From the NCBI GenBank assembly GCA_007132595.1, contig SLOH01000134.1, positions 1 through 13,834 of the forward strand: DNA of 13,834 bases, given 5' to 3'. This DNA is from Waddliaceae bacterium (lineage in GTDB: Bacteria; Chlamydiota; Chlamydiia; Chlamydiales; SLOH01). The notes under the pieces are model-generated. The model was not told where the DNA came from, searched no databases, and saw nothing but the letters and a program-made list of their open reading frames with translations. Of this stretch, positions 1-8,258 are shown piece after piece. Position numbers and translations under genes: made by a program. Within the stretch, counting starts at the first letter, position 1. Each line of letters begins with the position of its first letter.

Positions 1-1085
1 CGAGGATCTTCATCGAAGAAGTGTTGGAAAGCTGGCATAATCGATCCTTTACTTGCGGTCTGGGGGGACCAAAAGTGGGAGATGTGCCAATCGCGCCCGG
101 GCTTTTTTGCTCCGACTCTCGAGATGTCAACTCCGATGCGACGCGTTCCGGGGAAGGTAACTTCATCATAGATAAATTCATTAGCAGAAGAGGGCGGAGC
201 CGGGTACGATTCCGAGCCGTTGAGTACGGTGTCTTGCACAAGGGTTCTGGTTTGGTCTGTATGACAGTACCAGCACCCCTCTGCCGCATAGAGTCGCTCT
301 CCCATCCGAATGAGTTCCTTGCGGGAAAGAAACTGAAATGGAGAGGATTTAAGCTCTTCAAGATCTTTAATTGGCCGGCCGTTTGGGTCATAATGCCATA
401 CATTGCGATCGGCCATTGAATATTCATGAATGCGATACTCTGTGGGGTTGTTGATATAGATAACCCCCGGGTCTTGGTGCCAGCTTTGCCCCTCTTCACT
501 ATCTAGGATCACATACTCTTCATCTACCCAGTTTTCTGTTATGGACTCTGTGGGTGCAAGAGCAAATGCGTCGTCTCCATCGGGTTCATATAGCTCTAAA
601 ATGTTATATCCGGGAGGGGTGAGTCCTTGATCTTCCCAATCGGGATGTTCTTGCTTCCACTGCTCTTGCAGCTCATCTGCTTTTTCTTGAGGGTACTCAG
701 CGGGTCTCTTTAGCATGAGCAAGCGAGAGGTGAGTTTCATCTCTGGATCACCAAATCGGGTAATGTATTTTTCCAGCGGTTCTTTTGCGATAATGCGCGT
801 GAACTGAGACTCATTGAATGCAAGGAGCGTCACTCCTTTTTGTAAATGATAGACGGCTTGGATTTCAGTCGATTCTGTTCCAAACCTGCTAAGATAGGTG
901 TTGGGATCTGAAACTTCATACATTTGCACTTGGTATGCGCTTGTTGGCTCAATCCAGCTTGAATCCATAAAATTCGGTGCAAAAAGAGTGACGATAATCG
1001 CGGATGAGAAAAGAATCACGATGCCAAAAAATGTGTAAAGAGCAGATCGTTCGACTTTTGGTATCCCATGTTCCTTGTGTTTCAT
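1..1085 (-). CDS. ccoO: cbb3-type cytochrome c oxidase subunit II (CcoO/FixO), 3' end cut by window edge
   Basis: This is the membrane-anchored monoheme cytochrome c subunit of a cbb3 oxygen reductase, which passes electrons to CcoN. I translated it by hand, because it runs off the left edge without a stop; 361 codons are visible. The ATG overlaps the ccoN stop as ATGA. A single membrane segment lies at about residues 17-36. The heme motif is GCWYCH (C271-H275), preceded by the family-typical GERLYAAEG. Further CcoO signatures are TRRIGVDISRVG at about 314-325, DWHISHFWSPQ at 332-342, and SIMPAF with the probable distal ligand Met350. The oddity is the roughly 220 residues between the membrane helix and the heme motif, which in ordinary CcoO (about 200-240 residues in total) is much shorter. 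That insert is acidic and soluble-looking and I do not recognise it. CcoO identity is confident; the role of the insert is unknown. Confidence 0.9.
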   Translation of the reverse strand, partial: MKHKEHGIPKVERSALYTFFGIVILFSSAIIVTLFAPNFMDSSWIEPTSAYQVQMYEVSDPNTYLSRFGTESTEIQAVYHLQKGVTLLAFNESQFTRIIAKEPLEKYITRFGDPEMKLTSRLLMLKRPAEYPQEKADELQEQWKQEHPDWEDQGLTPPGYNILELYEPDGDDAFALAPTESITENWVDEEYVILDSEEGQSWHQDPGVIYINNPTEYRIHEYSMADRNVWHYDPNGRPIKDLEELKSSPFQFLSRKELIRMGERLYAAEGCWYCHTDQTRTLVQDTVLNGSESYPAPPSSANEFIYDEVTFPGTRRIGVDISRVGAKKPGRDWHISHFWSPQTASKGSIMPAFQHFFDEDP

Positions 1086-2545
1086 GTATACGCCTGTTTC
1101 TTGTAATGTTCTTCTCTTGGTTTGAGAATGATTGTATTAAATATATTAAAGGCAAAGAGCAGGTTTGCGATGAGGATAATAAAACCACCAACGGCGCGCA
1201 TAATCCACCAAGGCCGCATCGCTGCCGATGAGTCGACAAATGAGAGTTGGGTAATATTTGTGTGATACTGCGCGTATGTTGAACCATCTGCCCATGAGGC
1301 CCACATCAGTCCTTGTATGACTCCGCCGATTGTAAGCGATAGAAGGAAAAAGACGGAGCCGAACATATTGAGATTAAAGTGCCACTCGGAGAGCGCTTCT
1401 GACCAAATGGGTTTTTTTGTAATGACCGGAATGCATTGATAAATCCCGGCAAGCGCAAAAAAAGTAAATGTCCCGTAGAGGGCGATATGGGAGTGTCCGA
1501 TGACCCAGTCGGTTTTTGATGTGATTTCATTGACATTTCGAAGAGCCATGACTGGCCCTTGCATACAGGTAATCAGATAAAACATGGTGCCCATAATTAA
1601 AAAGCGGATCGGAACACTTAGAGTATACTTTTTCCATTGAGGGCGAAGTGTGAAAAAGAGGTTGTGGACAACGCTCCAAACAGGAATAAAGAGCCAGATC
1701 GAAAACACAATCGATGTCGTCTGTAGCCACTGGGAGATCGGTCCATGAATATAGTGGTGGGCGCCGATCCAGCCATAGAAAAAGGCAAGGGACCAAAAGC
1801 CGACCATGGAGAGACGGTGGCTATGAATGGGTGTATGTGCAAGTTTCGGGAGGAAGTAGTAGACGGTTGCAAGTCCGAGGGGGGTAAAAATGAGCCCGAC
1901 AAGGTTGTGGACGTAGAAGAAGTTGACATTCACACGTGAGACTCCTCCGGGAACCCAATTGATGCCATAGGTTCCGGCAAAAATTGTGAAAGTTGCCCAA
2001 ACGCAAGTGCCCATCGCATACCAAAGGGAGACATACATTTTTTCAAAGCGTCGATTCGCAATAGTAAAGAAGACGTTGATAACGACCAATACCCACGCGA
2101 TATAAAAGAGCGATAGTATGGGGATATAGCTAACCCAGGGAGGGATTTCTGCGTACTCCCATCCGGTATTGGTATTAAAGGGGAATGAATAAATTCCAAT
2201 GGTCAGAGAAAACCACCAAAGAGCGGCAGAGGTGTAGGCCAGCTTGGGACTCCACAAGGGGATGCCGCAAAGGCGCGGGACAAAGTAGTAAAAAAATCCG
2301 ATTCCGGCTGAAATGAGCCAAAGAAATAACACATTACCGACATGCACCGGCCTTAAGTGGCCAAAGTGAATGTACTCTCCTTGAAAATAATCCGGAAAGA
2401 CAAAGACGTTGAAAGCAAGAAAGGTACCAACGGTCATCCCGAGTAGCATAAATACAATCGCCGGGTACAGCATTAATTTGACGGGGATATCATTAAATAC
2501 TATTTTCTCTTTTCTTGGAGTGTCGTTTTGAATAGGCGCGCTCAT
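1082..2545 (-). CDS. ccoN: cbb3-type cytochrome c oxidase catalytic subunit I (CcoN/FixN)
   Basis: This is the catalytic heme-copper subunit that reduces O2 to water. It has 487 residues and about 12 membrane helices, the usual size. Visible ligands are H68 (RPVH) and H353 for low-spin heme b, H351 (GHSH) for high-spin heme b3, and H213 (YVHN), H263 and H264 (GAHHY) for CuB. Y257 in FFYGWIG sits where the C-family cross-linked tyrosine belongs, which supports an oxidase rather than a NO reductase. An SD-like GAGAG lies 4 bases before the ATG and overlaps the stop of the heptaheme gene. The stop overlaps the ccoO start as ATGA, so the two are probably translationally coupled. In the helix motif that is usually FEGPMM in proteobacterial CcoN, this protein has MQGPVM, so the Glu is Gln329. 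No ccoP or ccoQ is visible, but the window ends inside ccoO. Confidence 0.95.
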   Translation of the reverse strand: MSAPIQNDTPRKEKIVFNDIPVKLMLYPAIVFMLLGMTVGTFLAFNVFVFPDYFQGEYIHFGHLRPVHVGNVLFLWLISAGIGFFYYFVPRLCGIPLWSPKLAYTSAALWWFSLTIGIYSFPFNTNTGWEYAEIPPWVSYIPILSLFYIAWVLVVINVFFTIANRRFEKMYVSLWYAMGTCVWATFTIFAGTYGINWVPGGVSRVNVNFFYVHNLVGLIFTPLGLATVYYFLPKLAHTPIHSHRLSMVGFWSLAFFYGWIGAHHYIHGPISQWLQTTSIVFSIWLFIPVWSVVHNLFFTLRPQWKKYTLSVPIRFLIMGTMFYLITCMQGPVMALRNVNEITSKTDWVIGHSHIALYGTFTFFALAGIYQCIPVITKKPIWSEALSEWHFNLNMFGSVFFLLSLTIGGVIQGLMWASWADGSTYAQYHTNITQLSFVDSSAAMRPWWIMRAVGGFIILIANLLFAFNIFNTIILKPREEHYKKQAYT

Positions 2546-2552
2546 TTATCTC

Positions 2553-5500
2553 TCATTTGCTTTTTTGTTGTTCTTGATACTCAAGGTAAAGGGTCAAGAC
2601 CCTTTCATGCAGCCGCTTGGCGTTTTCAAATCCGGCAATCATCTGATTATTCAGTCTTGTAAAGGCATGGATTTCAGTTTCGACATCATGCATTTGTTGA
2701 TCTCTTTCTTGAGAGGGTCTTGTTTGCAAAAGCTCTTCTCGCTCGCCTTTCTTTTCTTCGATCGTTTGAGTGAGAGCTTTGACAATTTCATCTTGCAAGC
2801 GTTTGAATTCCTCGGCTTTTTCGTCATGATAGGAGACGTCTAGCTGCTCATTTTCCAAGGAGAATTCAATCGGGTGAGAGGAGACCATCTGCAGATACTT
2901 TTCAAACAGATTATTGATTAATGTGCTGCGGATGAGATCAATACCAAGAACTTGAAACAGCGTATTTTCTTCCTGCACGACATCTCGTAGCTTGCGCAAG
3001 CGTTCATCTGCTCGCTTGTGGGCTTGCAGGTCTTTGGAGAGAGCAAGCTCTTCCCTATATCTTTCTAAGGCGCGCTCTTTTGTACTCTCTTCGGTTCCCA
3101 CTTGGGAGTGCAAGGCTCCGCGCTCTTTTGACATTGCGCGCAGTTGCTTTTCAAGCTCATCTGTCTCTTTATACTCATACGATCTTGCTTCCACAATCAG
3201 TTGATCGGCCTGATCGTATACGAGATAGAGCGTGTTAAAGAGCGAATCGCGCTGTCTTTGCTCCGAGCTTAGCGCTCGAATATAGACAACAAGCTGCAAT
3301 CTTTGAAGCCCGCTAGTTTGATCTCCCCAAGGGGTCATAGATGTGCCGGGAACACCATATTTGATCGAACGCAAGAGACGCAAATCGTCTCTTTGGTCGA
3401 TCCAGTGTAAATTTGTCAGCATTCGCGGCTTCGCATCATACATTGTACCTGCCCGAAACCCTTGTCCATCGGCTTCAATGCCGTGGCAAATGGTGCAGTT
3501 CGCCTCAAAAAACCTTTGACCTTGAGCCAGGTTGTCTTCGGTGTAGTATTTATCTTTAATATAATATGTGTAGGGCTCAATTCCGCCGGGATTCGGCTCA
3601 ATGGTAAAGACTGCGTCCGGCGTTAACCTCGGGACATCCTCTCTTCTCCTTCGAGGAGGAAAGAATGTGGCCGACTGCATTTCTTTTAGTTCAAAAAACT
3701 TGGGATCTCTTCCAGGCTTTAGAACGTCGCCCTCTTCGTAGAGCTCTTGCAGCACATCCTCAATCTGATACTCCCATTTTGGCACCTCAAGCTCGACTCC
3801 CCTCAACTGGGAAGAGAAGATCCAGTCGGTGAGCTGCTCAATTTCAGATTCGGTCATGATCGGGGTTTCAATTTGCGGTTTGTCATAGCCGATTTCTCCC
3901 CAAGGAGGCATCGGGGTGCCGCTGACCCCGTTCACGATTGAAAATACCATATTTTCACGTGTAAAGTTTTGCAAAAAGTGCGTGTTGCGCAAGTTTTTTG
4001 GAATCGGGTAGATCCATGGCGCCACCGGGCCATTGCCATGCAGGTGGTCTCCATGACACTGAGCGCAAAAGGTATCATAGGCAATTTGAGGATCGAAGCC
4101 GCGATGATTCCAAATCTCTCGCACCTCATCGCGATTGCGTTTGGCAAGCTCGTTTAACATATATGTTAACGAATAGAACTTCGTGTCATCAAACGGCATG
4201 ACCGGCATGATGGATCTTGCCACATGGCGACTGGGTTGGCGGAAGTGCTCAATCAGCCACTCATCACTTCGATAGACGCCTGCCCAGTTAGGTCTTGGAC
4301 CGATTAATCTTCCAAGTCCATACTCCTGGATATACATTTTGAGTACGCGGTTCACGAGCTCTTTCCACTCCTCATTTTCTTTATCGCGAGCGGCAAATTT
4401 AAAGTTTTGATAGAACGACTCTAAGATTCCCGGATGCTCGGCCTCAAGCTCTTCGAGAATAGAGTCTTCGCGTACATTGTCAACGATCCGCTCATCGATT
4501 TGCTCCATGTTTTGCTCGATCGCCTCTATAATTCTGGAGCCGAGGGCCTCTTCGGGAAACAGCTCCCTAAACCACTGCCTTTCTGCATACAATTGTTCAA
4601 ACCCGGGGTCTTCGAGCTCTTTTTTGTATCCAACATTCGACTCAAATCCTTTCAGTCTGTGACAGGCAGCGCAGCCTTCTGTCGCAAATACTGTCATGGC
4701 ATACGAGAGGTCTTTGAGCTTTGCGGGATTGATTTCCTCTTCCCAAGGGAGTTTTTGTCCCTCTTCCCACCTAGTCACCATCATCTGATGATCTGTTTCC
4801 GAGACTGCAAGCGTTCGCCCTGTTTGAGCCATTAAAAATGTCACGAGGTCTTGCAGCTCATCATGGTCTAATCGGAAATTTGGCATTGTCGATGTTCTTA
4901 AACTGCCTTGCGGCCAAACAATTGACTCTTTGAGTTCCCATGGGTGGAAGCTTTCCGCCTCGGTAAGCTCAGGCCCGATTCCTCCTCGAGACATGCCGGT
5001 AATTCGGTGACACGCATAGCAGGCTTGGTTAAAAAAGAGAAAACGTCCGTGTTTAAAATCTTTCAGCAAGTCATCAATTTCCGATCCAAGTTTGGTTTCA
5101 GATGGCATGTTTTCTAGTGACAAGACGGGCTTATCTACACTTTGCAAGCGTTTTGCTTTGTCAAAAATAGAGCCTTCCCCTTGAGGAACTTGTTCTAGTA
5201 ACTGGTCGGCATTTACTTCTTGCCCTGTAAAGGCGAGATTTAACTGCTCTGCAACCTCAAGCGATCCTGCAATGCGGTTGATCTCGCGCAAAATGGCTGC
5301 GGGATTTTCAAGAAACTCAATTTGTGCCGTCGCTTTTTCTCGCTCACTTTGTGGAAGGGTAAAATTGTTTCTTGTTTCGTCTAGTTGTTCAATCAGTTTC
5401 TCTTTTCCTAGAGCGTCGAGCTGTTTGTGCAGGCCCACGAGAGTAGAGAGTGTCTCCATTTCTTTTTCAAACGCGCGGCTCTGAACGGTTTGATGTCTCT

Positions 5501-6368
5501 CTTTTCGATCTTTGATAATTTCAAGTTTTCGAAGGCTTGTTTGATAGTCATCGGTTGTGGGCATGTGACACTGCACGCATTTTGCTTGCATCAAAGGTCC
5601 AACTAAAATTGGGGTCGTTTGAAAAAGAAGTTTATCACTTGGTTTTGCATTAAAAATACGAGAAAACGGCGGGTCTGTTTCGGGGTTAGATTCTAAGAAG
5701 ACAGGTTTTGGGCCCATGAACTCTTCTTCATACTTTCCGTCGTAAACGGGACCGTGGGCTCTTGAAAAGGTGAGCGCGCGCCCATTACCGCTATGGCACG
5801 AGGTGCAGCCATATTCGGCGATGGGGTGGTATTCAAACGGCCGCGTTTCCCTTCCCATTAGGGGATGCTGCGCGAGCGCCTTGGTCATGTCAAAGACATG
5901 TCCCTCAATTTCAACCGTTTTCAAACTCTGTAGATGAAGCGCCCTTGCAGGATCGCTCTCTTCATACTCTTCAATCTGCTGATCAAGCTGATCCCAAATG
6001 TAGTCGGGGTTGGGCTCTTGCAGCGGAATGCCATTTTCATCTCTGACGATGTTGCCATTGACATCTTTTTGCACGCGAGTAGGAGAAAATGTTTCAAACT
6101 CAAGCGCGACATGGCAAGAGGTGCAGCGATCGATGACGGGGAGTCTGCCTTCCTCATCTTCAATTAAGATCTGTTTGACTCCTCCTTTAAATGGCGGAGG
6201 GGGAACCCCGGTGATTTGCGAGCGAAGTTGTTCGAGCTCAAGGTAGGTGTTTTGAAAAATACGATACTGAGGAAAGAGTTCTTTGTAAAAAAAGGCGCCA
6301 AACAATACGGTCACAAGAAGCCCGATAACAATAAGTGCGATTTGATAGAGCTCTGCCTGTTTTCTCAT
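2553..6368 (-). CDS. giant membrane-anchored heptaheme cytochrome c with C-terminal coiled coil
   Basis: This 1271-residue protein has an uncleaved-looking N-terminal membrane anchor (about residues 9-28), so the rest should lie in the periplasm. Seven CXXCH heme motifs begin at C82 (CTSCH), C188 (CTSCH), C264 (CVQCH), C450 (CYACH), C566 (CAACH), C768 (CAQCH) and C958 (CTICH). Plausible distal Met ligands follow the last four: M495 (TMPNF), M721/M724 (IMPVMP), M820 (PMPPWG) and M1011 (SMTPWG). These look like class I cytochrome c domains; the first three may be bis-His or His/Met. Long charged helices lie at about 270-345, and a coiled-coil tail rich in Glu, Lys and Gln covers about 1055-1271. 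It sits between cytochrome b and ccoN, so it probably carries electrons from the bc-type reductase to the oxidase. I know no standard gene name. The ATG has a good AAGGA ribosome site. Confidence 0.85.
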   Translation of the reverse strand: MRKQAELYQIALIVIGLLVTVLFGAFFYKELFPQYRIFQNTYLELEQLRSQITGVPPPPFKGGVKQILIEDEEGRLPVIDRCTSCHVALEFETFSPTRVQKDVNGNIVRDENGIPLQEPNPDYIWDQLDQQIEEYEESDPARALHLQSLKTVEIEGHVFDMTKALAQHPLMGRETRPFEYHPIAEYGCTSCHSGNGRALTFSRAHGPVYDGKYEEEFMGPKPVFLESNPETDPPFSRIFNAKPSDKLLFQTTPILVGPLMQAKCVQCHMPTTDDYQTSLRKLEIIKDRKERHQTVQSRAFEKEMETLSTLVGLHKQLDALGKEKLIEQLDETRNNFTLPQSEREKATAQIEFLENPAAILREINRIAGSLEVAEQLNLAFTGQEVNADQLLEQVPQGEGSIFDKAKRLQSVDKPVLSLENMPSETKLGSEIDDLLKDFKHGRFLFFNQACYACHRITGMSRGGIGPELTEAESFHPWELKESIVWPQGSLRTSTMPNFRLDHDELQDLVTFLMAQTGRTLAVSETDHQMMVTRWEEGQKLPWEEEINPAKLKDLSYAMTVFATEGCAACHRLKGFESNVGYKKELEDPGFEQLYAERQWFRELFPEEALGSRIIEAIEQNMEQIDERIVDNVREDSILEELEAEHPGILESFYQNFKFAARDKENEEWKELVNRVLKMYIQEYGLGRLIGPRPNWAGVYRSDEWLIEHFRQPSRHVARSIMPVMPFDDTKFYSLTYMLNELAKRNRDEVREIWNHRGFDPQIAYDTFCAQCHGDHLHGNGPVAPWIYPIPKNLRNTHFLQNFTRENMVFSIVNGVSGTPMPPWGEIGYDKPQIETPIMTESEIEQLTDWIFSSQLRGVELEVPKWEYQIEDVLQELYEEGDVLKPGRDPKFFELKEMQSATFFPPRRRREDVPRLTPDAVFTIEPNPGGIEPYTYYIKDKYYTEDNLAQGQRFFEANCTICHGIEADGQGFRAGTMYDAKPRMLTNLHWIDQRDDLRLLRSIKYGVPGTSMTPWGDQTSGLQRLQLVVYIRALSSEQRQRDSLFNTLYLVYDQADQLIVEARSYEYKETDELEKQLRAMSKERGALHSQVGTEESTKERALERYREELALSKDLQAHKRADERLRKLRDVVQEENTLFQVLGIDLIRSTLINNLFEKYLQMVSSHPIEFSLENEQLDVSYHDEKAEEFKRLQDEIVKALTQTIEEKKGEREELLQTRPSQERDQQMHDVETEIHAFTRLNNQMIAGFENAKRLHERVLTLYLEYQEQQKSK

Positions 6369-6375
6369 GTACTTT

Positions 6376-6380
6376 TCCTT
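6376..6380 (-). promoter_or_regulatory. ribosome binding site of the heptaheme cytochrome gene
   Basis: AAGGA on the minus strand lies 7 bases before the ATG at 6368. It fixes the start of the heptaheme gene and lies inside the 30-base gap after the cytochrome b stop codon. The gap contains no convincing terminator hairpin, so read-through from cytochrome b is expected. Confidence 0.7.
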
Positions 6381-6398
6381 AAAATTCCCTAAGCTTCT

Positions 6399-7727
6399 TT
6401 AATGTCTCGAAAAGGTTTCGGTCCATGGCCAAATCCAACCCCAGTTTGCTCCTCGGAAGTATGTGCCGATGACCACAAAAATTCCCTGCCACGTCATAAA
6501 AAGTGTGTACATAGTGATCGCAAACCAGCGGCTCTTATGAAACCATATTCCCTCGCCATGTGGATTTCGATCGAGGTAGGGGATTAAAATCAAACCGACG
6601 ACGATAAGTCCCGGAACGCCGACTCCTCCCCAAAAGGCGTCGTAGGCAACCATTTCCTGCAGGCCAAGAAAGTACCAAGGCGCCTTGGAGGGATTTGGCG
6701 GAGTGGTCGGGTCTGCCGGCTCTTCAAGCGGCGCATTGATGAATGATAGGGCAAGCACAAGAGCTGCCATCGCCAAGAACGCGACGAGTTCGGCGCGCAA
6801 AAGATGCGGCCAGGTAAAAACAAAGTTATACGGCCCCTTATCGACTTGGGGACACGTTCCCCTCACAAGTTCCATTAGTCCATATGTGCGTCGAACGCCG
6901 GGGGCAAAAGATTCTTTCGTATCCGATCTCTGGACCACTCTGTAGGGGTCAGGGCGGAACCGTTCAGGAGGGCGTGAGAGTCCCCCGTCTTTTCGAATGC
7001 GCCAAAAGTGCACGCCAATAAGCGTTCCGGTGATCAGCGGTAAAAAGGCGACGTGAAGAACGTAGAAGCGAATGAGCGCATCTTGTCCAACTGTAGTAGA
7101 AGCTAGAAGCATGACGCGATTGACGTTGTGCTCAAATCCTGGAATGTTTGGGACATAACCTGCGATATTCGATCCGACGGTCACCGCCCAAAAGGCCAAT
7201 TGATCCCAAGGTAACAGATACCCTGTAAAGGAGAGAAGAAGGGTAAGGACGAGCAAGATCACGCCGATGACCCAGTTAAACTTCCGCATTCCTTTATAAG
7301 ATCCGGTGTAAAAGACGCGTGACATATGCAAAAAGACCATCATGACCATCAAATGGGCAGACCATCTGTGCATATTGCGGTACATCTGGGCAAAAGGGGT
7401 GGTGTCGTGCCAGTCTTTCATAATATCGTAGGCGCGATCTTCGGTCGGAATGTAGTAGAACATCAGGATTACGCCGGTGATCGCAAGTAAGAGAAAGAGA
7501 GAGGCGGAAAATGTTCCAAGTCCGAGGGTGTAAAAAGGATCAATGGAGTTTTTGTGACACTTCACCGGGTGAATATGTAAAAAGAAGTTCTTAAAGACAA
7601 CTTCCGATCGATCGACATCATTATTTGGATATCCATGCCGAAAAATCGATTTGACAAATTGTCGCGGCAGGCCGACTAAGTGCTGCCAAAAACTTTCGCG
7701 CTCTTTTCCTTTAAAATGTGCAGCCAT
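6399..7727 (-). CDS. cytochrome b of a bc/b6f-type quinol:cytochrome c reductase
   Basis: This is the membrane cytochrome b that oxidises quinol together with the Rieske protein next door. It has 442 residues: an N-terminal b6-like part and a C-terminal subunit IV-like part fused in one chain, with about eight helices. Heme ligands are H120/H134 (NMH...FLH) and H225/H240 (VLH...GVH). The second pair has 14 residues between the histidines, the b6f-type spacing rather than the 13 of mitochondrial bc1. GYLLPWDQLAFW (169-180) is the cd-region signature. APWYFLGLQE (349-358) stands where PEWY lies at the quinol site, with Ala for Glu. Where b6 has FYCLGG, with the Cys that binds heme c_i, this protein has FYTLGL (Thr67), so covalent heme c_i is unlikely. 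It starts 12 bases after the Rieske stop. Confidence 0.93.
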   Translation of the reverse strand: MAAHFKGKERESFWQHLVGLPRQFVKSIFRHGYPNNDVDRSEVVFKNFFLHIHPVKCHKNSIDPFYTLGLGTFSASLFLLLAITGVILMFYYIPTEDRAYDIMKDWHDTTPFAQMYRNMHRWSAHLMVMMVFLHMSRVFYTGSYKGMRKFNWVIGVILLVLTLLLSFTGYLLPWDQLAFWAVTVGSNIAGYVPNIPGFEHNVNRVMLLASTTVGQDALIRFYVLHVAFLPLITGTLIGVHFWRIRKDGGLSRPPERFRPDPYRVVQRSDTKESFAPGVRRTYGLMELVRGTCPQVDKGPYNFVFTWPHLLRAELVAFLAMAALVLALSFINAPLEEPADPTTPPNPSKAPWYFLGLQEMVAYDAFWGGVGVPGLIVVGLILIPYLDRNPHGEGIWFHKSRWFAITMYTLFMTWQGIFVVIGTYFRGANWGWIWPWTETFSRH

Positions 7728-7735
7728 TATTATCT

Positions 7736-7741
7736 TCCTTT
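7736..7741 (-). promoter_or_regulatory. ribosome binding site of the cytochrome b gene
   Basis: AAAGGA on the minus strand lies 8 bases before the ATG at 7727 and overlaps the TAA stop of the Rieske gene. This ties translation of the two reductase subunits together and fixes the cytochrome b start. Confidence 0.7.
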
Positions 7742-8252
7742 ATGTAACCGGCGTAAACCACGCGTCGTTCCAATCAAGTGTTGCTTGTGCTTTGTCGACC
7801 AAAAGATCTCCTGACGCACCCTTATAAACCTTAAAAAACACTAAGGGAGAGGGAGCGGGTCCGCCTGTGTTCCTCCCGTAAGAGTCATAGGTTGAACCGT
7901 GACAGGGACACGAATATCCCGTATCGACCAAATTCACCGTACAACCCAAGTGTGTGCAGACAGCTGTCTGAACACGCACGCGCCCGGCACTTGTTTCAAT
8001 AAATACTTTTTGCCTTGCGTTAAAGACCTTTCCCTCACGAGTTAACACATCATCGGGACGCCCGAGCGAAAAGGTGCTGGGCGGCACCTTCATGGCATTG
8101 GGATATAAAAACCCAAGAACCGACGCGTTAAATAGCGCTCCTGCACCCGCAATACATGCGCCAACGCCCATGAGGGCCAAAAAGGAGCGCCTTGTCATTA
8201 AGGGGTCTTTTTCATCTCGATCAAAATTAAGCGAATTTCGATATTTTGGCAT
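7740..8252 (-). CDS. Rieske [2Fe-2S] iron-sulfur protein of the bc-type complex
   Basis: This is the Rieske subunit, which takes the first electron from quinol at the periplasmic side and hands it to cytochrome c. It has 170 residues. The N-terminus carries a twin-arginine motif (RRSFLALMG, R21-R22) followed by a hydrophobic stretch at about 23-50, so it is probably exported folded by Tat and kept as a membrane anchor. The cluster-binding motifs are CTHLGC (C99, H101, C104) and CPCHGS (C115, C117, H118). By family rule, C99, H101, C115 and H118 bind the cluster, and C104-C117 form the disulfide. GGPAPSPL (130-137) is the usual Pro-loop region. The ATG at 8252 has an AGG directly against it, which is poor spacing. 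A second ATG at codon 19 (8198), just before the Arg pair, is a possible alternative start. Confidence 0.95.
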   Translation of the reverse strand: MPKYRNSLNFDRDEKDPLMTRRSFLALMGVGACIAGAGALFNASVLGFLYPNAMKVPPSTFSLGRPDDVLTREGKVFNARQKVFIETSAGRVRVQTAVCTHLGCTVNLVDTGYSCPCHGSTYDSYGRNTGGPAPSPLVFFKVYKGASGDLLVDKAQATLDWNDAWFTPVT

Positions 8253-8258
8253 CCTATT

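Noticed and set aside
21..419. Plus-strand open frame of 132 codons near the left edge
   Set aside because: It is antisense to the heme domain of ccoO, which carries strong family motifs on the other strand.
949..1287. Open frame of 112 codons across the ccoN-ccoO junction on the minus strand
   Set aside because: It is out of frame with both genes, whose reading frames and motifs are clear, and its translation has no recognisable pattern.
1082..2545. CcoN as a nitric oxide reductase (NorB)
   Set aside because: Tyr257 and the CuB-type His set are present, NorB-type glutamates are not evident, and the neighbours ccoO and ccoS fit an oxidase.
7550..7565. Cys57 of cytochrome b as a heme c_i attachment site
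   Set aside because: It lies about ten residues before the aligned position, which is Thr67 in FYTLGL.
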